A DNA stretch of 64,000 nucleotides from Streptomyces sp. NBC_00287 (lineage in GTDB: Bacteria; Actinomycetota; Actinomycetes; Streptomycetales; Streptomycetaceae), in contig NZ_CP108053.1 of NCBI RefSeq assembly GCF_036173105.1, forward strand, positions 2,666,001-2,730,000, given 5' to 3'. A model generated the notes under the pieces. That model did no database searches, was not told the origin of the DNA, and saw only the letters and a list, made by a program, of their open reading frames with translations. Both the position numbers and the translations under genes were made by a program. Shown piece by piece: positions 54,424 to 63,135 of the stretch. Positions within the stretch are counted from its first letter, which is position 1. The number at the start of each line of letters is the position of its first letter.

Positions 54424-55611
54424 ATGGGTGGCGACGGGCTGCGGTACATCGGGGTGGCCGAGCGGCGGGCGCGGCTGGCGGTACGGCATCGGCTGGCCGG
54501 GGAGGCCCGGGCGGGGAGCCCCGAGGAGGTCGCCGGGTCGCTGGTGGCGCTGCACGGTACGGATCCGGCGACGGTGTTTCTCGCCGTGGGTGCGCGGCTT
54601 GCCGATCCGGTGAAGACCGTCGGCGCGACGGAGCGGGCGCTGTACGAGGACCGTTCGCTGGTGCGGATGCATGGCATGCGGCACACGGTGTTCGTCTTCC
54701 CGACCGAGCTCACCGCCGTCGTGCACGCGTCCACCGGGCTCGCGGTGGCGGCCCGGGAACGCGCCTCGCTGGTCAAGGACATGGCGAAGGCGGGGGCGCC
54801 GGACGCGGAGTGGCTGCGGGAGGTTGAGGCGTCGGCTCTGTCCGCGCTGGCGCGGCGCGGGGAGGCGACGGCGGCCGAACTGGCCCGGGACGAGCCGAGG
54901 TTGCGGGAGCAGTTCGCGTACGCGGCCGGGAAGAGTTACGAGGGGGTGCACACCGTTTCGTCGCGGCTGCTGAGGGTGTTGGGGGTCGAGGGAAAGGTCG
55001 TACGGGGGCGGCCGCTCGGCTCCTGGACCTCGACGCAGTTCCGCTGGGCGCCGGCGCCGGAGCATCCCGAGCTGGATCCTGCCGGGGCGCAGGCGGAGCT
55101 GCTGCGGCGGTGGCTGACGGTGTGCGGGCCTGCCACGGAGGCGGATCTGAAGTGGTGGACGGGGTGGCGGGTGACCGAGGTACGGCGGGCGCTGGCGGCG
55201 ATCGGGGCGGAGGCGGTGGGGCTGGAGGAGGGCACGGGGTACGTCGTCGCCGGTGACGCCGGGCCGGTTTCGGAGCCGGGGCAGCCGTGGGCGGCGCTGT
55301 TGCCCGGGCTGGATCCTACGGCGATGGGATGGCAGGGGCGGGATTGGTATCTGGCGCCTTCGCTGCGGGCGGCGTTGTTCGACCGGAGCGGGAATGTGGG
55401 CCCGACGGTGTGGTGGGACGGGCGGGTGGTCGGGGGGTGGGCCCAGCGCGCGGACGGGGAGATCGTGTGGCGGGTGCTGGACCCTGCCGGGGTGGGGCAG
55501 GAGGCGGAGGCAGCGATCTCGGCCGAGGCGGAGCGGTTGCGGGGGTGGGTGGGGGCGACACGGGTGACTCCGCGGTTCCGGACGCCTCTGCAGCGGGAGT
55601 TGGCGGGGTGA
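54424..55611 (+). CDS. AlkZ-like winged-helix protein (HTH_42)
   Basis: 395 residues built of winged-helix units: AERRARLAVRHRLAGEARAG near the start, LVALHGTDPATVFLAVGARL, SLVRMHGMRHTVFVFP, then LRRWLTVCGPATEADLKWWT and LLPGLDPTAMGW. The pattern fits the AlkZ/YcaQ superfamily of DNA glycosylases; the usual QxQ/QxD catalytic motif is not evident to me, so activity is uncertain. Start ATG at 54424 after GGAGG. Confidence 0.8.
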   Translation: MGGDGLRYIGVAERRARLAVRHRLAGEARAGSPEEVAGSLVALHGTDPATVFLAVGARLADPVKTVGATERALYEDRSLVRMHGMRHTVFVFPTELTAVVHASTGLAVAARERASLVKDMAKAGAPDAEWLREVEASALSALARRGEATAAELARDEPRLREQFAYAAGKSYEGVHTVSSRLLRVLGVEGKVVRGRPLGSWTSTQFRWAPAPEHPELDPAGAQAELLRRWLTVCGPATEADLKWWTGWRVTEVRRALAAIGAEAVGLEEGTGYVVAGDAGPVSEPGQPWAALLPGLDPTAMGWQGRDWYLAPSLRAALFDRSGNVGPTVWWDGRVVGGWAQRADGEIVWRVLDPAGVGQEAEAAISAEAERLRGWVGATRVTPRFRTPLQRELAG

Positions 55612-55654
55612 GGGCTGGGGGTGATCGGCGGCTGGAGCGGGCTGCGGTGCGGGT

Positions 55655-55693
55655 GGGGTTGGTGTCGCTCACCCGCGCTGGCGGGGTGCCGCC
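55655..55693. repeat. Dispersed intergenic repeat, copy 2
   Basis: GTGTCGCTCACCCGCGCTGG and following GCGGGGTGCCGCC match the segment at 6951-6982 with small indels. Confidence 0.5.
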
Positions 55694-55850
55694 CTCTTTG
55701 GCAGCGGGCGCCGCCCTGCGGCACGACCGCTCGCAGCTACGGCGGTTGAGTGGGAGCCGACTGCCGGGTGGGCATCGCCCGCGGCGCGCGGCTGCCCGCA
55801 GCTATGGCGGACACGGCGGGCCGGCGGCGTGAGCTCTTGGCATTGCTCAG

Positions 55851-55932
55851 GCGATCTCAGCCCGTCCGGCGTTTGAGGACGAGGCCCCTTCAGGGCCGAA
55901 GCGGGGGTCTGGGGGCGCAGCCCCCAGGAGCG
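55851..55932. repeat. Streptomyces-type intergenic repeat with strong hairpin
   Basis: Contains CAGCCCGTCCGGCGTTTGAG, which I recall as a widespread streptomycete intergenic sequence, and ends with CTGGGGGCGCAGCCCCCAG (55909-55927), a near-perfect hairpin. Confidence 0.65.
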
Positions 55933-55972
55933 GGTGCCCCCTGCGCGCGCAGGAAGGCACCCGGCACCGACC

Positions 55973-56281
55973 TCACCGGCTGTAGCGCATGAACGCCCGC
56001 ACCATGTGGCACGTCGTGTCCGACGGGGGATGTACGCCGATCAGTTCTGCCGTGTCGCGGATTGTTTCGTTGCGGGCCTGGTTCGGGACGTAGATGCCCG
56101 AGTCGAGGAGGGCTATGGCGAGGCGCATGGCCTTGAGGCGGCGGTTGTGGGTGACGTACCAGTCGCGGGGGCGGCCGGGGGGCAGTGGGCGCTTCTCCAG
56201 CGGTGCGTACGGCAGGTCCAGCAGGACTGGGCGCTTCGCGGTGGACTGGGTCGGCTTCGGCTTCAGTGCGGCAGCGGGCAC
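55973..56281 (-). CDS. Conserved hypothetical protein, 102 aa
   Basis: Basic protein with PVLLDLPYAPLEKRPLPPGR and a helical ALLDSGIYVPNQARNETI segment. Function unknown. Start decision: AGGAGG abuts the ATG at 56287 with no spacing, but sits six bases before the in-frame GTG at 56281, so the GTG is the better start (PAAALKPKPTQ). Confidence 0.7.
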   Translation of the reverse strand: MPAAALKPKPTQSTAKRPVLLDLPYAPLEKRPLPPGRPRDWYVTHNRRLKAMRLAIALLDSGIYVPNQARNETIRDTAELIGVHPPSDTTCHMVRAFMRYSR

Positions 56282-56515
56282 AGGCATCCTCCTGTCGCGG
56301 TCAGGGCGCCGTCGTCCGGACGCTCCGGCGACACCCTCGAACACTGCTCCCAGTCTACTGCCCACCACTGACAATCAGCAGAGCGCCTGCATCATCAAAC
56401 TCCCTGGTGGGGAAGGATATTGGCAGCCCGTCACCAGCGATCAGGGAGAGGCTCCTGGGGCGGCATTAATTCGAACAGAGCCGCCCTCCGTCCGGCACCG
56501 CTTACCGTGTTCGCC

Positions 56516-56878
56516 ATGGAGATCTGGATCAACCCCGCCTGTTCCAAGTGCCGCAGCGCCCTCACCCTCCTCGACGCCGAGGGCGCCGACTACACCGTCC
56601 GCCGCTACCTGGAGGACGTTCCGAGCGAGGACGAGATCCGTGCCGTACTGGAGCGACTCGGGCTCGAACCGTGGGACATCACCCGCACCCAGGAGGCCGT
56701 GGCCAAGGAGCTCGGGCTGAAGGAGTGGGCGCGGGACGAGGACACGCGGGAGCGGTGGATCGCGGCGCTGGCCGCACACCCCAAGCTCATCCAGCGCCCC
56801 ATCATCACCGCGGACGACGGCACCGCGGTGGTGGCCCGCACCGAGGAGGCCGTACAGGACGCGCTGTCCCGAAAGTGA
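56516..56878 (+). CDS. ArsC/Spx-family thioredoxin-fold protein
   Basis: 120 residues. NPACSKCRSALTLLDAEGAD gives the N-terminal CxxC; the family's YLEDVPSEDEIRAVLERLG and IQRPIITADDG follow. ArsC-like proteins reduce arsenate with small thiols; no ars genes are nearby, so a general redox role is as likely. ATG at 56516. Confidence 0.85.
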   Translation: MEIWINPACSKCRSALTLLDAEGADYTVRRYLEDVPSEDEIRAVLERLGLEPWDITRTQEAVAKELGLKEWARDEDTRERWIAALAAHPKLIQRPIITADDGTAVVARTEEAVQDALSRK

Positions 56879-56952
56879 CGTCCCCGTACGGTTGTTGACG
56901 GTATGTCACTCGGCGTGAGCGGGGGCCTCACATGCTGTTACCCTCCGCCGCC

Positions 56953-58029
56953 ATGACATTCGGTGACCAGGGAATTCCGTACGGACAGTCGGGAACGCCG
57001 CACGGGCCACACGGCGGGCAGGAAACGCCGTACAGCAAACCAGGGACGCCCCAGGGGCACTCCGGGGCGCCTTACGGCGATGCGGGTGGGCTCCCCGGGC
57101 AGCCGCACGCCCCCTACGGTGAAGCGGGTGGGTTCCCCGGGCAGCCGCACGCCCCTTACGGCGAGCCGGGCGCGTTCCAAGTCCAGCCACAGCCGCCTTA
57201 TGAGCAGCCAGGACCGGCGCACTACGGATACCCCGCCCCGCCCGACCCCCACGCCGCCTGGGTCGCCGCCGAGCAGGAGCGGATACGGAGGCGGCGCGGG
57301 CGACGCGTGGCGGCCGGAGTGACCGGCGGGATGCTGGCCGTGGCCGTCGCCGCCGGGGCCCTGCTGCTCACCAGCGGCGGTGACGGCGAGGACCCGGCGG
57401 CAGCCTCGGACTCGACCCCGAGTACCACCTCCGAGCCGTCCGCCTCCCCCACAGTTCCCCGTGTAGACGTCGGCATGCCGTCCAACGCCCCGAGCGCGCT
57501 GCCCTCGCTCCTGGCACGACCGATCATCAGCCCGGAGCAGGCCTTCCCCCAGGAGACCGTGACACTCAAGGACGGTTCGACCTACGAGCGCGTCGACTGG
57601 GCGACCACCACGGACTGCGCGTACGGGATGTCGCAGGAGCTGGCCGAGCTGATCGAGCAGGGCGAGCCGTGCGCGCGGATGACCGCGGCCCTGTTCACGG
57701 ACGCGGACCGGCGCTCGCAGGTGACGGTCTCCGTGCTGACCTTCGAGCGCGTCGAGGACGCCTCAAGGGTGTTCATGATGGCCTCGATGGACCCGGTGGC
57801 CTATCAGGTCGTGTCGCTCGACCCGCCGCCGGAGGCGGGGCTGCCGACCGTGCCGCCGGGGTCGTCCGGGGTGTTCCAGCGGCTGATGACCGTGCGGTCC
57901 GTGGTGTTCGCCAACGGGCAGTGGGGCGACGGCTCCGCGACGCGCGAGGAGGAGATCACCCGGCAGACGCAGGGGCTGCTTCAGCACGTCAACGACACGG
58001 TGGTGGCCTACGAGGACGGGGACGACTGA
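56953..58029 (+). CDS. Proline-rich single-pass membrane protein
   Basis: 358 residues. The first ~100 residues are Gly/Pro/Tyr/His-rich with tandem PGQPHAPYGEAGG-like units, then one membrane helix (VTGGMLAVAVAAGALLL) and a Ser/Thr/Pro-rich stalk leading to an extracytoplasmic domain with four Cys-free strands and one Cys pair (TDCAYG, EPCARM). No enzyme motif. Start ATG at 56953; an ATG at 56932 is also in frame. Confidence 0.8.
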   Translation: MTFGDQGIPYGQSGTPHGPHGGQETPYSKPGTPQGHSGAPYGDAGGLPGQPHAPYGEAGGFPGQPHAPYGEPGAFQVQPQPPYEQPGPAHYGYPAPPDPHAAWVAAEQERIRRRRGRRVAAGVTGGMLAVAVAAGALLLTSGGDGEDPAAASDSTPSTTSEPSASPTVPRVDVGMPSNAPSALPSLLARPIISPEQAFPQETVTLKDGSTYERVDWATTTDCAYGMSQELAELIEQGEPCARMTAALFTDADRRSQVTVSVLTFERVEDASRVFMMASMDPVAYQVVSLDPPPEAGLPTVPPGSSGVFQRLMTVRSVVFANGQWGDGSATREEEITRQTQGLLQHVNDTVVAYEDGDD

Positions 58030-58046
58030 GCGCCCTCAACCCCCTT

Positions 58047-58083
58047 GTGACACAGGTCACTTCAGTGACTCCTGTAACCCCTG
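58047..58083 (+). promoter_or_regulatory. Crp-like site and four 9-base GTNAC units
   Basis: GTGACACAG, GTCACTTCA, GTGACTCCT, GTAACCCCT run head to tail with exact 9-base period, 64 bases before the start of the secreted protein. The first two make GTG-N6-GTCAC (58047-58060), matching the recalled Streptomyces Crp pattern GTG-N6-GNCAC. Confidence 0.55.
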
Positions 58084-58146
58084 AGTAACTTCGTTCGGTA
58101 TCTCGTACATAGCGGCGTACAGCACCCCACCTCCCAGGAGGCGCGT

Positions 58147-58818
58147 ATGTCACGCCGGAGAACGCTCAGTACGAAGAAGAAGATCGCGCTGCTCGTCAGC
58201 GCGGCGACCGTGGCGGGCGGTGGTGCCTTCGTCATGGCGAGCACATCGAACGCCGCGCCGCCGAAGACCGCCGCGGAGTCGACTGTCTGCCAGGGCCTCG
58301 CCACCGCGCTCGGCAACAACGAGCGGTTCATCGAGGGCCAGCGGGCCAACCCCGACGCCCAGTCGCAGGCCCGGATCACCAACCGCGAGGCGGTCATCGC
58401 GCAGATCAAGGTCCAGCAGGAGGCGTCCGGGTGCGTCGTCGGGGAGTCGGCTCAGGGCTCCCAGGCCGCGCAGCCCGCCGCGCCGCCTGCCGAGGCGAGT
58501 CAGCCCGCCGAGGCCGAACAGCCCGCCGCACCCCCCGCCGAGGCGGAAGAGCCGGCCCAGCCCGGCTCCGGACAGCAGGTCTGCAACGGCTCCACCGTCA
58601 CCCTCTCCGGTGAGGGCGGCGCCCCCGCCGCGTCCAGCAACCAGTTCCCGGCCGGCACCAAGCTGAAGGTCACCAACCTGGACAACAACAAGTCCACGAC
58701 GGTGGAGGTCACCTCGGTCTCCGGCTCCTGTGTCCTGCTGAACAACGCGGCCTTCGAGCAGGTCCGCGAGCCCGGCAAGTTCCTGATCCGCCGGGCCGTG
58801 ATCGAGAAGGTGGGGTGA
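58147..58818 (+). CDS. Secreted protein with double-psi-barrel-like C-terminus
   Basis: 223 residues: signal peptide KKKIALLVSAATVAGGGAFV ending near SNAA; a helical N-domain (VCQGLATALGNNERFIEGQR); an Ala/Pro/Glu linker with repeated AEQPAAPPAEA units; and a C-terminal ~75 residues (VCNGSTVTLSGEGG ... FPAGTKLKVTNLDNNKSTTV ... GKFLIRRAVIEKV) that look like the RlpA/expansin double-psi barrel. Two Cys could form a disulfide. Possibly binds or loosens peptidoglycan; inference only. AGGAGG before the ATG at 58147. Confidence 0.78.
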   Translation: MSRRRTLSTKKKIALLVSAATVAGGGAFVMASTSNAAPPKTAAESTVCQGLATALGNNERFIEGQRANPDAQSQARITNREAVIAQIKVQQEASGCVVGESAQGSQAAQPAAPPAEASQPAEAEQPAAPPAEAEEPAQPGSGQQVCNGSTVTLSGEGGAPAASSNQFPAGTKLKVTNLDNNKSTTVEVTSVSGSCVLLNNAAFEQVREPGKFLIRRAVIEKVG

Positions 58819-58856
58819 GGCCCGGTCCCTGAGGCACCGAGAAGTACGTGTCGGGC

Positions 58857-58887
58857 GACCTGCTGCTCCCACCGGGGGCAGCAGGTC
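58857..58887 (+). terminator. Terminator hairpin
   Basis: GACCTGCTGC and GCAGCAGGTC form a perfect 10-base stem with an 11-base loop, followed by CTCCCGCTTTTC. Confidence 0.75.
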
Positions 58888-58985
58888 CTCCCGCTTTTCA
58901 ACCCCATCGCATACGAGTCCGGCCCGCGCACCCTCATCAGCACCGCGCGCCCCTCACAGCGTGAGTCGCACCACAGCACTACCAG

Positions 58986-59023
58986 GTAACACGGGGTTCA
59001 CATTCGAGCAATGATCGGGAAAT
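58986..59023 (+). promoter_or_regulatory. Two GlnR-type boxes in the glnII promoter
   Basis: GTAAC-acgggg-TTCAC at 58986-59001 and GCAAT-gatcgg-GAAAT at 59008-59023 fit gTnAc-N6-GaAAc loosely, spaced 22 bases start to start exactly as upstream of glnA. Confidence 0.75.
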
Positions 59024-59125
59024 CGCCTGTTGACAGGCTCGCGGGCAACAGGAGCGGCGCCCCAGTGCCGCAGCGCCGCAGCACCCGCAAGTGCGCCTAG
59101 AGACCCACCCCGAAGGATGTGGCCC

Positions 59126-60154
59126 GTGAGCTTCAAGGCTGAGTACATCTGGATCGACGGCACCGAGCCGACGGCCAAGCTGCGTTCGAAGACCAAGATC
59201 CTTGGCGACGACGCAAAGGGCGCCGAGCTGCCGATCTGGGGCTTCGACGGGTCCTCCACGAACCAGGCCGAGGGCCACGCCTCGGACTGTGTGCTCAAGC
59301 CGGTCTTCTCCTGCCCGGACCCGATCCGCGGCGGCGACGACATCCTGGTGCTCTGTGAGGTCCTGAACATCGACTTCACCCCGCACCCCACCAACACCCG
59401 TGCCGCGCTGACCGAGGTCGCCGAGAAGTTCGCCGCTCAGGAGCCGATCTTCGGCATCGAGCAGGAGTACACGTTCTTCAAGGACGGCTACCCGCTCGGC
59501 TTCCCCAAGGGCGGCTTCCCGGCCCCGCAGGGCGGCTACTACTGCGGTGTCGGCGCCGACGAGATCTTCGGCCGTGACGTCGTCGAGGCCCACCTCGACA
59601 ACTGCCTCAAGGCGGGCCTCGCGATCTCCGGCATCAACGCCGAGGTCATGCCCGGCCAGTGGGAGTTCCAGGTCGGCCCGGTCTCCCCGCTGGAGGTCTC
59701 CGACCACATGTGGGTGGCCCGCTGGCTGCTCTACCGCACCGCCGAGGACTTCGGTATCGCCGCCACCCTCGACCCGAAGCCCGTCAAGGGCGACTGGAAC
59801 GGCGCCGGCGCGCACACCAACTTCTCCACCAAGGCGATGCGCGAGGGCTACGACGCGATCATCACCGCGTGCGAGTCGCTCGGCGAGGGCTCCAAGCCGC
59901 TCGACCACGTCAAGAACTACGGCGCCGGCATCGACGACCGTCTGACCGGTCTGCACGAGACCGCCCCGTGGAACGAGTACTCCTACGGTGTCTCCAACCG
60001 TGGCGCCTCGGTCCGTATCCCGTGGCAGGTCGAGAAGGACGGCAAGGGTTACATCGAGGACCGCCGTCCGAACGCCAACGTCGACCCGTACGTCGTGACG
60101 CGGCTGATCGTCGACACCTGCTGCTCCGCCCTGGAGAAGGCCGGCCAGGTCTGA
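59126..60154 (+). CDS. glnII: Glutamine synthetase, type II
   Basis: 342 residues, the short eukaryote-like GSII. KAEYIWIDGTEPTAKLRSKT at the start, WGFDGSSTNQAEG, GIEQEYTFFKDGYPLG, MPGQWEFQVGP and GNGAGAH-like WNGAGAHTNF. Not adenylylated. Start GTG at 59126 with AAGGATG upstream. Its promoter carries two GlnR boxes. Confidence 0.97.
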   Translation: MSFKAEYIWIDGTEPTAKLRSKTKILGDDAKGAELPIWGFDGSSTNQAEGHASDCVLKPVFSCPDPIRGGDDILVLCEVLNIDFTPHPTNTRAALTEVAEKFAAQEPIFGIEQEYTFFKDGYPLGFPKGGFPAPQGGYYCGVGADEIFGRDVVEAHLDNCLKAGLAISGINAEVMPGQWEFQVGPVSPLEVSDHMWVARWLLYRTAEDFGIAATLDPKPVKGDWNGAGAHTNFSTKAMREGYDAIITACESLGEGSKPLDHVKNYGAGIDDRLTGLHETAPWNEYSYGVSNRGASVRIPWQVEKDGKGYIEDRRPNANVDPYVVTRLIVDTCCSALEKAGQV

Positions 60155-60170
60155 TCCCCCGGATCCCCTG

Positions 60171-60203
60171 AAGGGGCGCCCGCCGTCAAGGTGGGCGCCC
60201 CTT
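60171..60203 (+). terminator. Terminator hairpin after glnII
   Basis: AAGGGGCGCCC and GGGCGCCCCTT pair perfectly across an 11-base loop starting 17 bases after the stop. Confidence 0.8.
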
Positions 60204-60220
60204 CTGCGTATCGTGCGGCC

Positions 60221-62011
60221 ATGGAGACCGACGGCATACCGGACGTGGGCGATCTGCTGCGGGACATGGAGTCCGACGACCCGGCCGTGCGCGAAGCCGC
60301 GCTGGAGTGGCTGGTCTCCGCCGCGTGGCGCGACGACGACTTCGTCGTGGCGACGGCGCGCGCGGTGCCTGAGCTGGCCCGGCTCGCCCGTGAACTGCCC
60401 GGTCACCGGGCGGAGTTGCTGAAGCTGCTCGGCGACCTCGCGGACCGCACCGACCTGCCCGACGGCGCCGGACCGGCACGGCGGGCCGTCACCACCGAGC
60501 TGCCGTCCCTGCTGCCCTACGCGCACGACACCGACCCCGACACACGCCACGCCCTGTTGTCGGCCGTTGTCGCGTGCCGCCACCAGGACGCCCTGCCCCT
60601 GCTGCGGGCGCGCCTCGCGCAGGAGCCCGACCCGGTCGTGCGCGGCCATGTGGTGACCGCGTTGGCGCTGCTGGAACCGGACGCGGGCGACTGGCGGCAC
60701 GCACTGCTCACCGACCCCGAGCCCCGGGTGCGGCTCGCGGCCGCCGAGGATCTGCTGCGTACGGCCGAACTGCCCTTGCCCGGGGACCTGGTGGACATCG
60801 GCGCGCGGGCGTACGCGGCCGACCCGCACGAGCGGCACCACGGCTGGCCCGTGCCCTATACGCCGTTCACCGCCCGCCTTCTGGAGGACCCCGAGGCAGC
60901 CGTGCGCGCCCTCCCACACGGGGTGCCGCTCGTCTTCGACATCGTCGGGCGCTGGCGGGACCGCGAGGCGGACGTACTGCCGTGGGCGCTGGGCGAGTTG
61001 GACGAATGGGGGCTTCAGGAGCTGGCGCAGATGGCCTGCGTGCTGCCGCCGGAGCTGCACGCGCGTGTGCGGGACCATGTGCGGCCGTATCTGACGGGGG
61101 ACCCCCAGGTGCGGGCGGCGGGCGTCAACGCGCTGGCCCGCGCGCACGCGCCGGAGGCGATCGGGGAGGCCGTACGGCTGGTCCACGAGAGCGCGGGTCC
61201 GCCGCCCGGGCCGTACCAGGTGTTCCGGGCCGTCGTGGCGGTGACCGAGACCTTCGGGGCCGAGGCGCTGCCGGTGGCGCGGGCGGTGGCCGATGCCATG
61301 GCCCGGCGGCCCGAGGAGATGTCCCCTTATCTGACGGGGGTGTTGGCGGAGTACCCCGAGGTGGCGGCGGAGATCGTCGAGGAGCTGGCCGCGCTGGTGC
61401 CGCGGCTGACGGGCGGGTACGCGGGGCCCGCCGTGGACGTGCTCGGGCAGCTGGGTCCGGCGGGCGGCGAGGTGGCCGAGCGGGCGCTGCGGGAGGCGAC
61501 CGGGATCGACCACGCCGACCTGCGGATGAGCGCCGCGCTGGCGCATCACCGGGTGAGCGGGGACCCGGGGGTGGCCCTGGCCGTCCTGCGCCAGGAGTTG
61601 GAGCACGACGAGTCGTCCTTTCCGGCGGGCCGCGCCGGTCGGCTCGGGCCCGCTGCCGCGCCCCTGCTGCCGCTCATCGAGCCCTTCCTCGCCCCCGCCC
61701 GGATCCCCGCCTACCGCGCCGAGGCCGCGCTCGCCGTCTGGCGCATCACCGGCCGCACCGAGGACACCGTGGAGCCCATCGCCCGCCCCCTGGCCTCCGC
61801 CGAGCGGTTCTATCCCCGGGAGTTGTACGCCGTGGAGGCGCTCACGGAGATCGGTCTGCTGCCTCGGTTCGCCGAGGCCCCGCTGCGGCGGGTGGCCGAG
61901 TCGCCGCGCCGGGTCGCCTCCGCCGTGATGAACACCGAGGGCAGACACCTGGACTACACCGTGCGGGACGCCGTACGGAAGCTGCTGGCGACCGCCGAGG
62001 TGATCTGCTGA
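60221..62011 (+). CDS. HEAT-repeat protein
   Basis: 596 residues, almost wholly alpha-helical, with recurrent ~35-residue HEAT-like units such as DPAVREAALEWLVSAAW, DPDTRHALLSAVVACRHQDA and DPEPRVRLAAAEDLL. No enzyme motif. Probably a protein-interaction scaffold. ATG at 60221, 17 bases after the glnII terminator. Confidence 0.82.
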   Translation: METDGIPDVGDLLRDMESDDPAVREAALEWLVSAAWRDDDFVVATARAVPELARLARELPGHRAELLKLLGDLADRTDLPDGAGPARRAVTTELPSLLPYAHDTDPDTRHALLSAVVACRHQDALPLLRARLAQEPDPVVRGHVVTALALLEPDAGDWRHALLTDPEPRVRLAAAEDLLRTAELPLPGDLVDIGARAYAADPHERHHGWPVPYTPFTARLLEDPEAAVRALPHGVPLVFDIVGRWRDREADVLPWALGELDEWGLQELAQMACVLPPELHARVRDHVRPYLTGDPQVRAAGVNALARAHAPEAIGEAVRLVHESAGPPPGPYQVFRAVVAVTETFGAEALPVARAVADAMARRPEEMSPYLTGVLAEYPEVAAEIVEELAALVPRLTGGYAGPAVDVLGQLGPAGGEVAERALREATGIDHADLRMSAALAHHRVSGDPGVALAVLRQELEHDESSFPAGRAGRLGPAAAPLLPLIEPFLAPARIPAYRAEAALAVWRITGRTEDTVEPIARPLASAERFYPRELYAVEALTEIGLLPRFAEAPLRRVAESPRRVASAVMNTEGRHLDYTVRDAVRKLLATAEVIC

Positions 62012-62060
62012 CGGCAGAGTCCCGTTCCCTCCCGGCCCCGAGCAGGGCAAAGTCACCCCC

Positions 62061-63083
62061 ATGAGACTTCTGGTGCTGGGTGGTACGGAGTTCGTGGGGC
62101 GGGCCGTGGTCGAGGCGGCGGTCGGGCGGGGGTGGGACGTGACCGTCTTCCACCGGGGGCGGCACGAGGCCCCGGCCGGGGTGCGGGCCTTGCACGGCGA
62201 CCGCACCACCGAGGACGGGCTCGCCGCGCTGGAGGGGGGCGGGGAATGGGACGTCGTGGTCGACACCTGGTCCTCGGCGCCCCGCGCGGTGCGGGACACG
62301 GCACGGCTGCTGAAGGACCGCGTCGGGCGGTATGTGTACGTGTCGAGCTGCTCGGTGTACGACTGGGCCCCGCCCGCCGGATACACCGAGGACGCGCCAC
62401 TGGTGACGGGCGCATCGCCGGACGCCGAGCAGACCGCGTACCCCCAGGACAAGCGGGGCGCCGAACTGGCGGTGCTGGACACCTTCGGGGCCGACCGCTC
62501 GGTGCTGGCGCGGGCGGGGCTGATCATCGGGCCGTACGAGAACGTCGGCCGGCTGCCCTGGTGGCTGAACCGTATGGCCAAGGGCGGCCCGGTGCTGGCG
62601 CCCGGCCCGCGGGAGCTGCCGATCCAGTACATCGACGCCCGTGACCTCGCCGACTGGATCCTCGGCGCCGCGGAGCGGGAGTTGAGCGGACCGTACAACC
62701 TGATCGGCCCCTCGGAACACGCCACGATGGGCACGCTGCTCGACGCGTGCGCCGAGGTCACCGGCGGAGCTGCCGAACTGCGCTGGACCGAGCCGGAGGT
62801 GATCCTGGAGGCCGGGATCGAACCCTGGACCCAGCTGCCCGTGTGGGTGCCGCCGGGCAGCGATATGCACGACGCGTTGCACAGCGCCGACGTCTCGCGG
62901 GCGGTGGAGACGGGGCTGGTCTGCCGCCCGGTCGAGGAGACCGTCGCCGACACCTGGAGCTGGCTGCAAGGCCTCGACGGTACGGCGCCGCAGCGCGCGG
63001 ACCGGACGGCGAAGGGGCTCGACCCGGAGGTGGAGGCGAAGGTGCTGGCGTCGGCCGGGGGTGTATCTGACACCACCCTCTGA
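62061..63083 (+). CDS. NAD-dependent epimerase/reductase (extended SDR)
   Basis: 340 residues. RLLVLGGTEFVGRAVVEAAV as dinucleotide motif, YVYVSSCSVYDWAP (SDR Ser region) and AYPQDKRGAELAVL with a YxxxK-like YPQDK. The QYIDARDLADWIL block is typical of reductases of the isoflavone-reductase/epimerase type. Substrate unknown. Confidence 0.87.
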   Translation: MRLLVLGGTEFVGRAVVEAAVGRGWDVTVFHRGRHEAPAGVRALHGDRTTEDGLAALEGGGEWDVVVDTWSSAPRAVRDTARLLKDRVGRYVYVSSCSVYDWAPPAGYTEDAPLVTGASPDAEQTAYPQDKRGAELAVLDTFGADRSVLARAGLIIGPYENVGRLPWWLNRMAKGGPVLAPGPRELPIQYIDARDLADWILGAAERELSGPYNLIGPSEHATMGTLLDACAEVTGGAAELRWTEPEVILEAGIEPWTQLPVWVPPGSDMHDALHSADVSRAVETGLVCRPVEETVADTWSWLQGLDGTAPQRADRTAKGLDPEVEAKVLASAGGVSDTTL

Positions 63084-63135
63084 GCGGGGGCCTCGGCCCC
63101 GTGACCCGCTCCCCCGGCTCGTCCAGACTTGCGGC

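Larger units (their letters stand above)
55612..55972. other. 361-base gene-free region with two repeat elements
   Basis: No credible gene: frames here lack ribosome sites and coding bias. It holds a second copy of the dispersed element seen at 6943 (55655-55693) and a hairpin-forming repeat at 55851-55932. Confidence 0.7.

Noticed and set aside
55750..55992. 80-residue plus-strand frame in the gene-free region
   Set aside because: Runs across the hairpin repeat, lacks a ribosome site and coding bias.
58979..63076. A 1365-residue minus-strand frame
   Set aside because: Antisense to glnII, the HEAT protein and the reductase; composition is that of an antisense frame in high-GC DNA.
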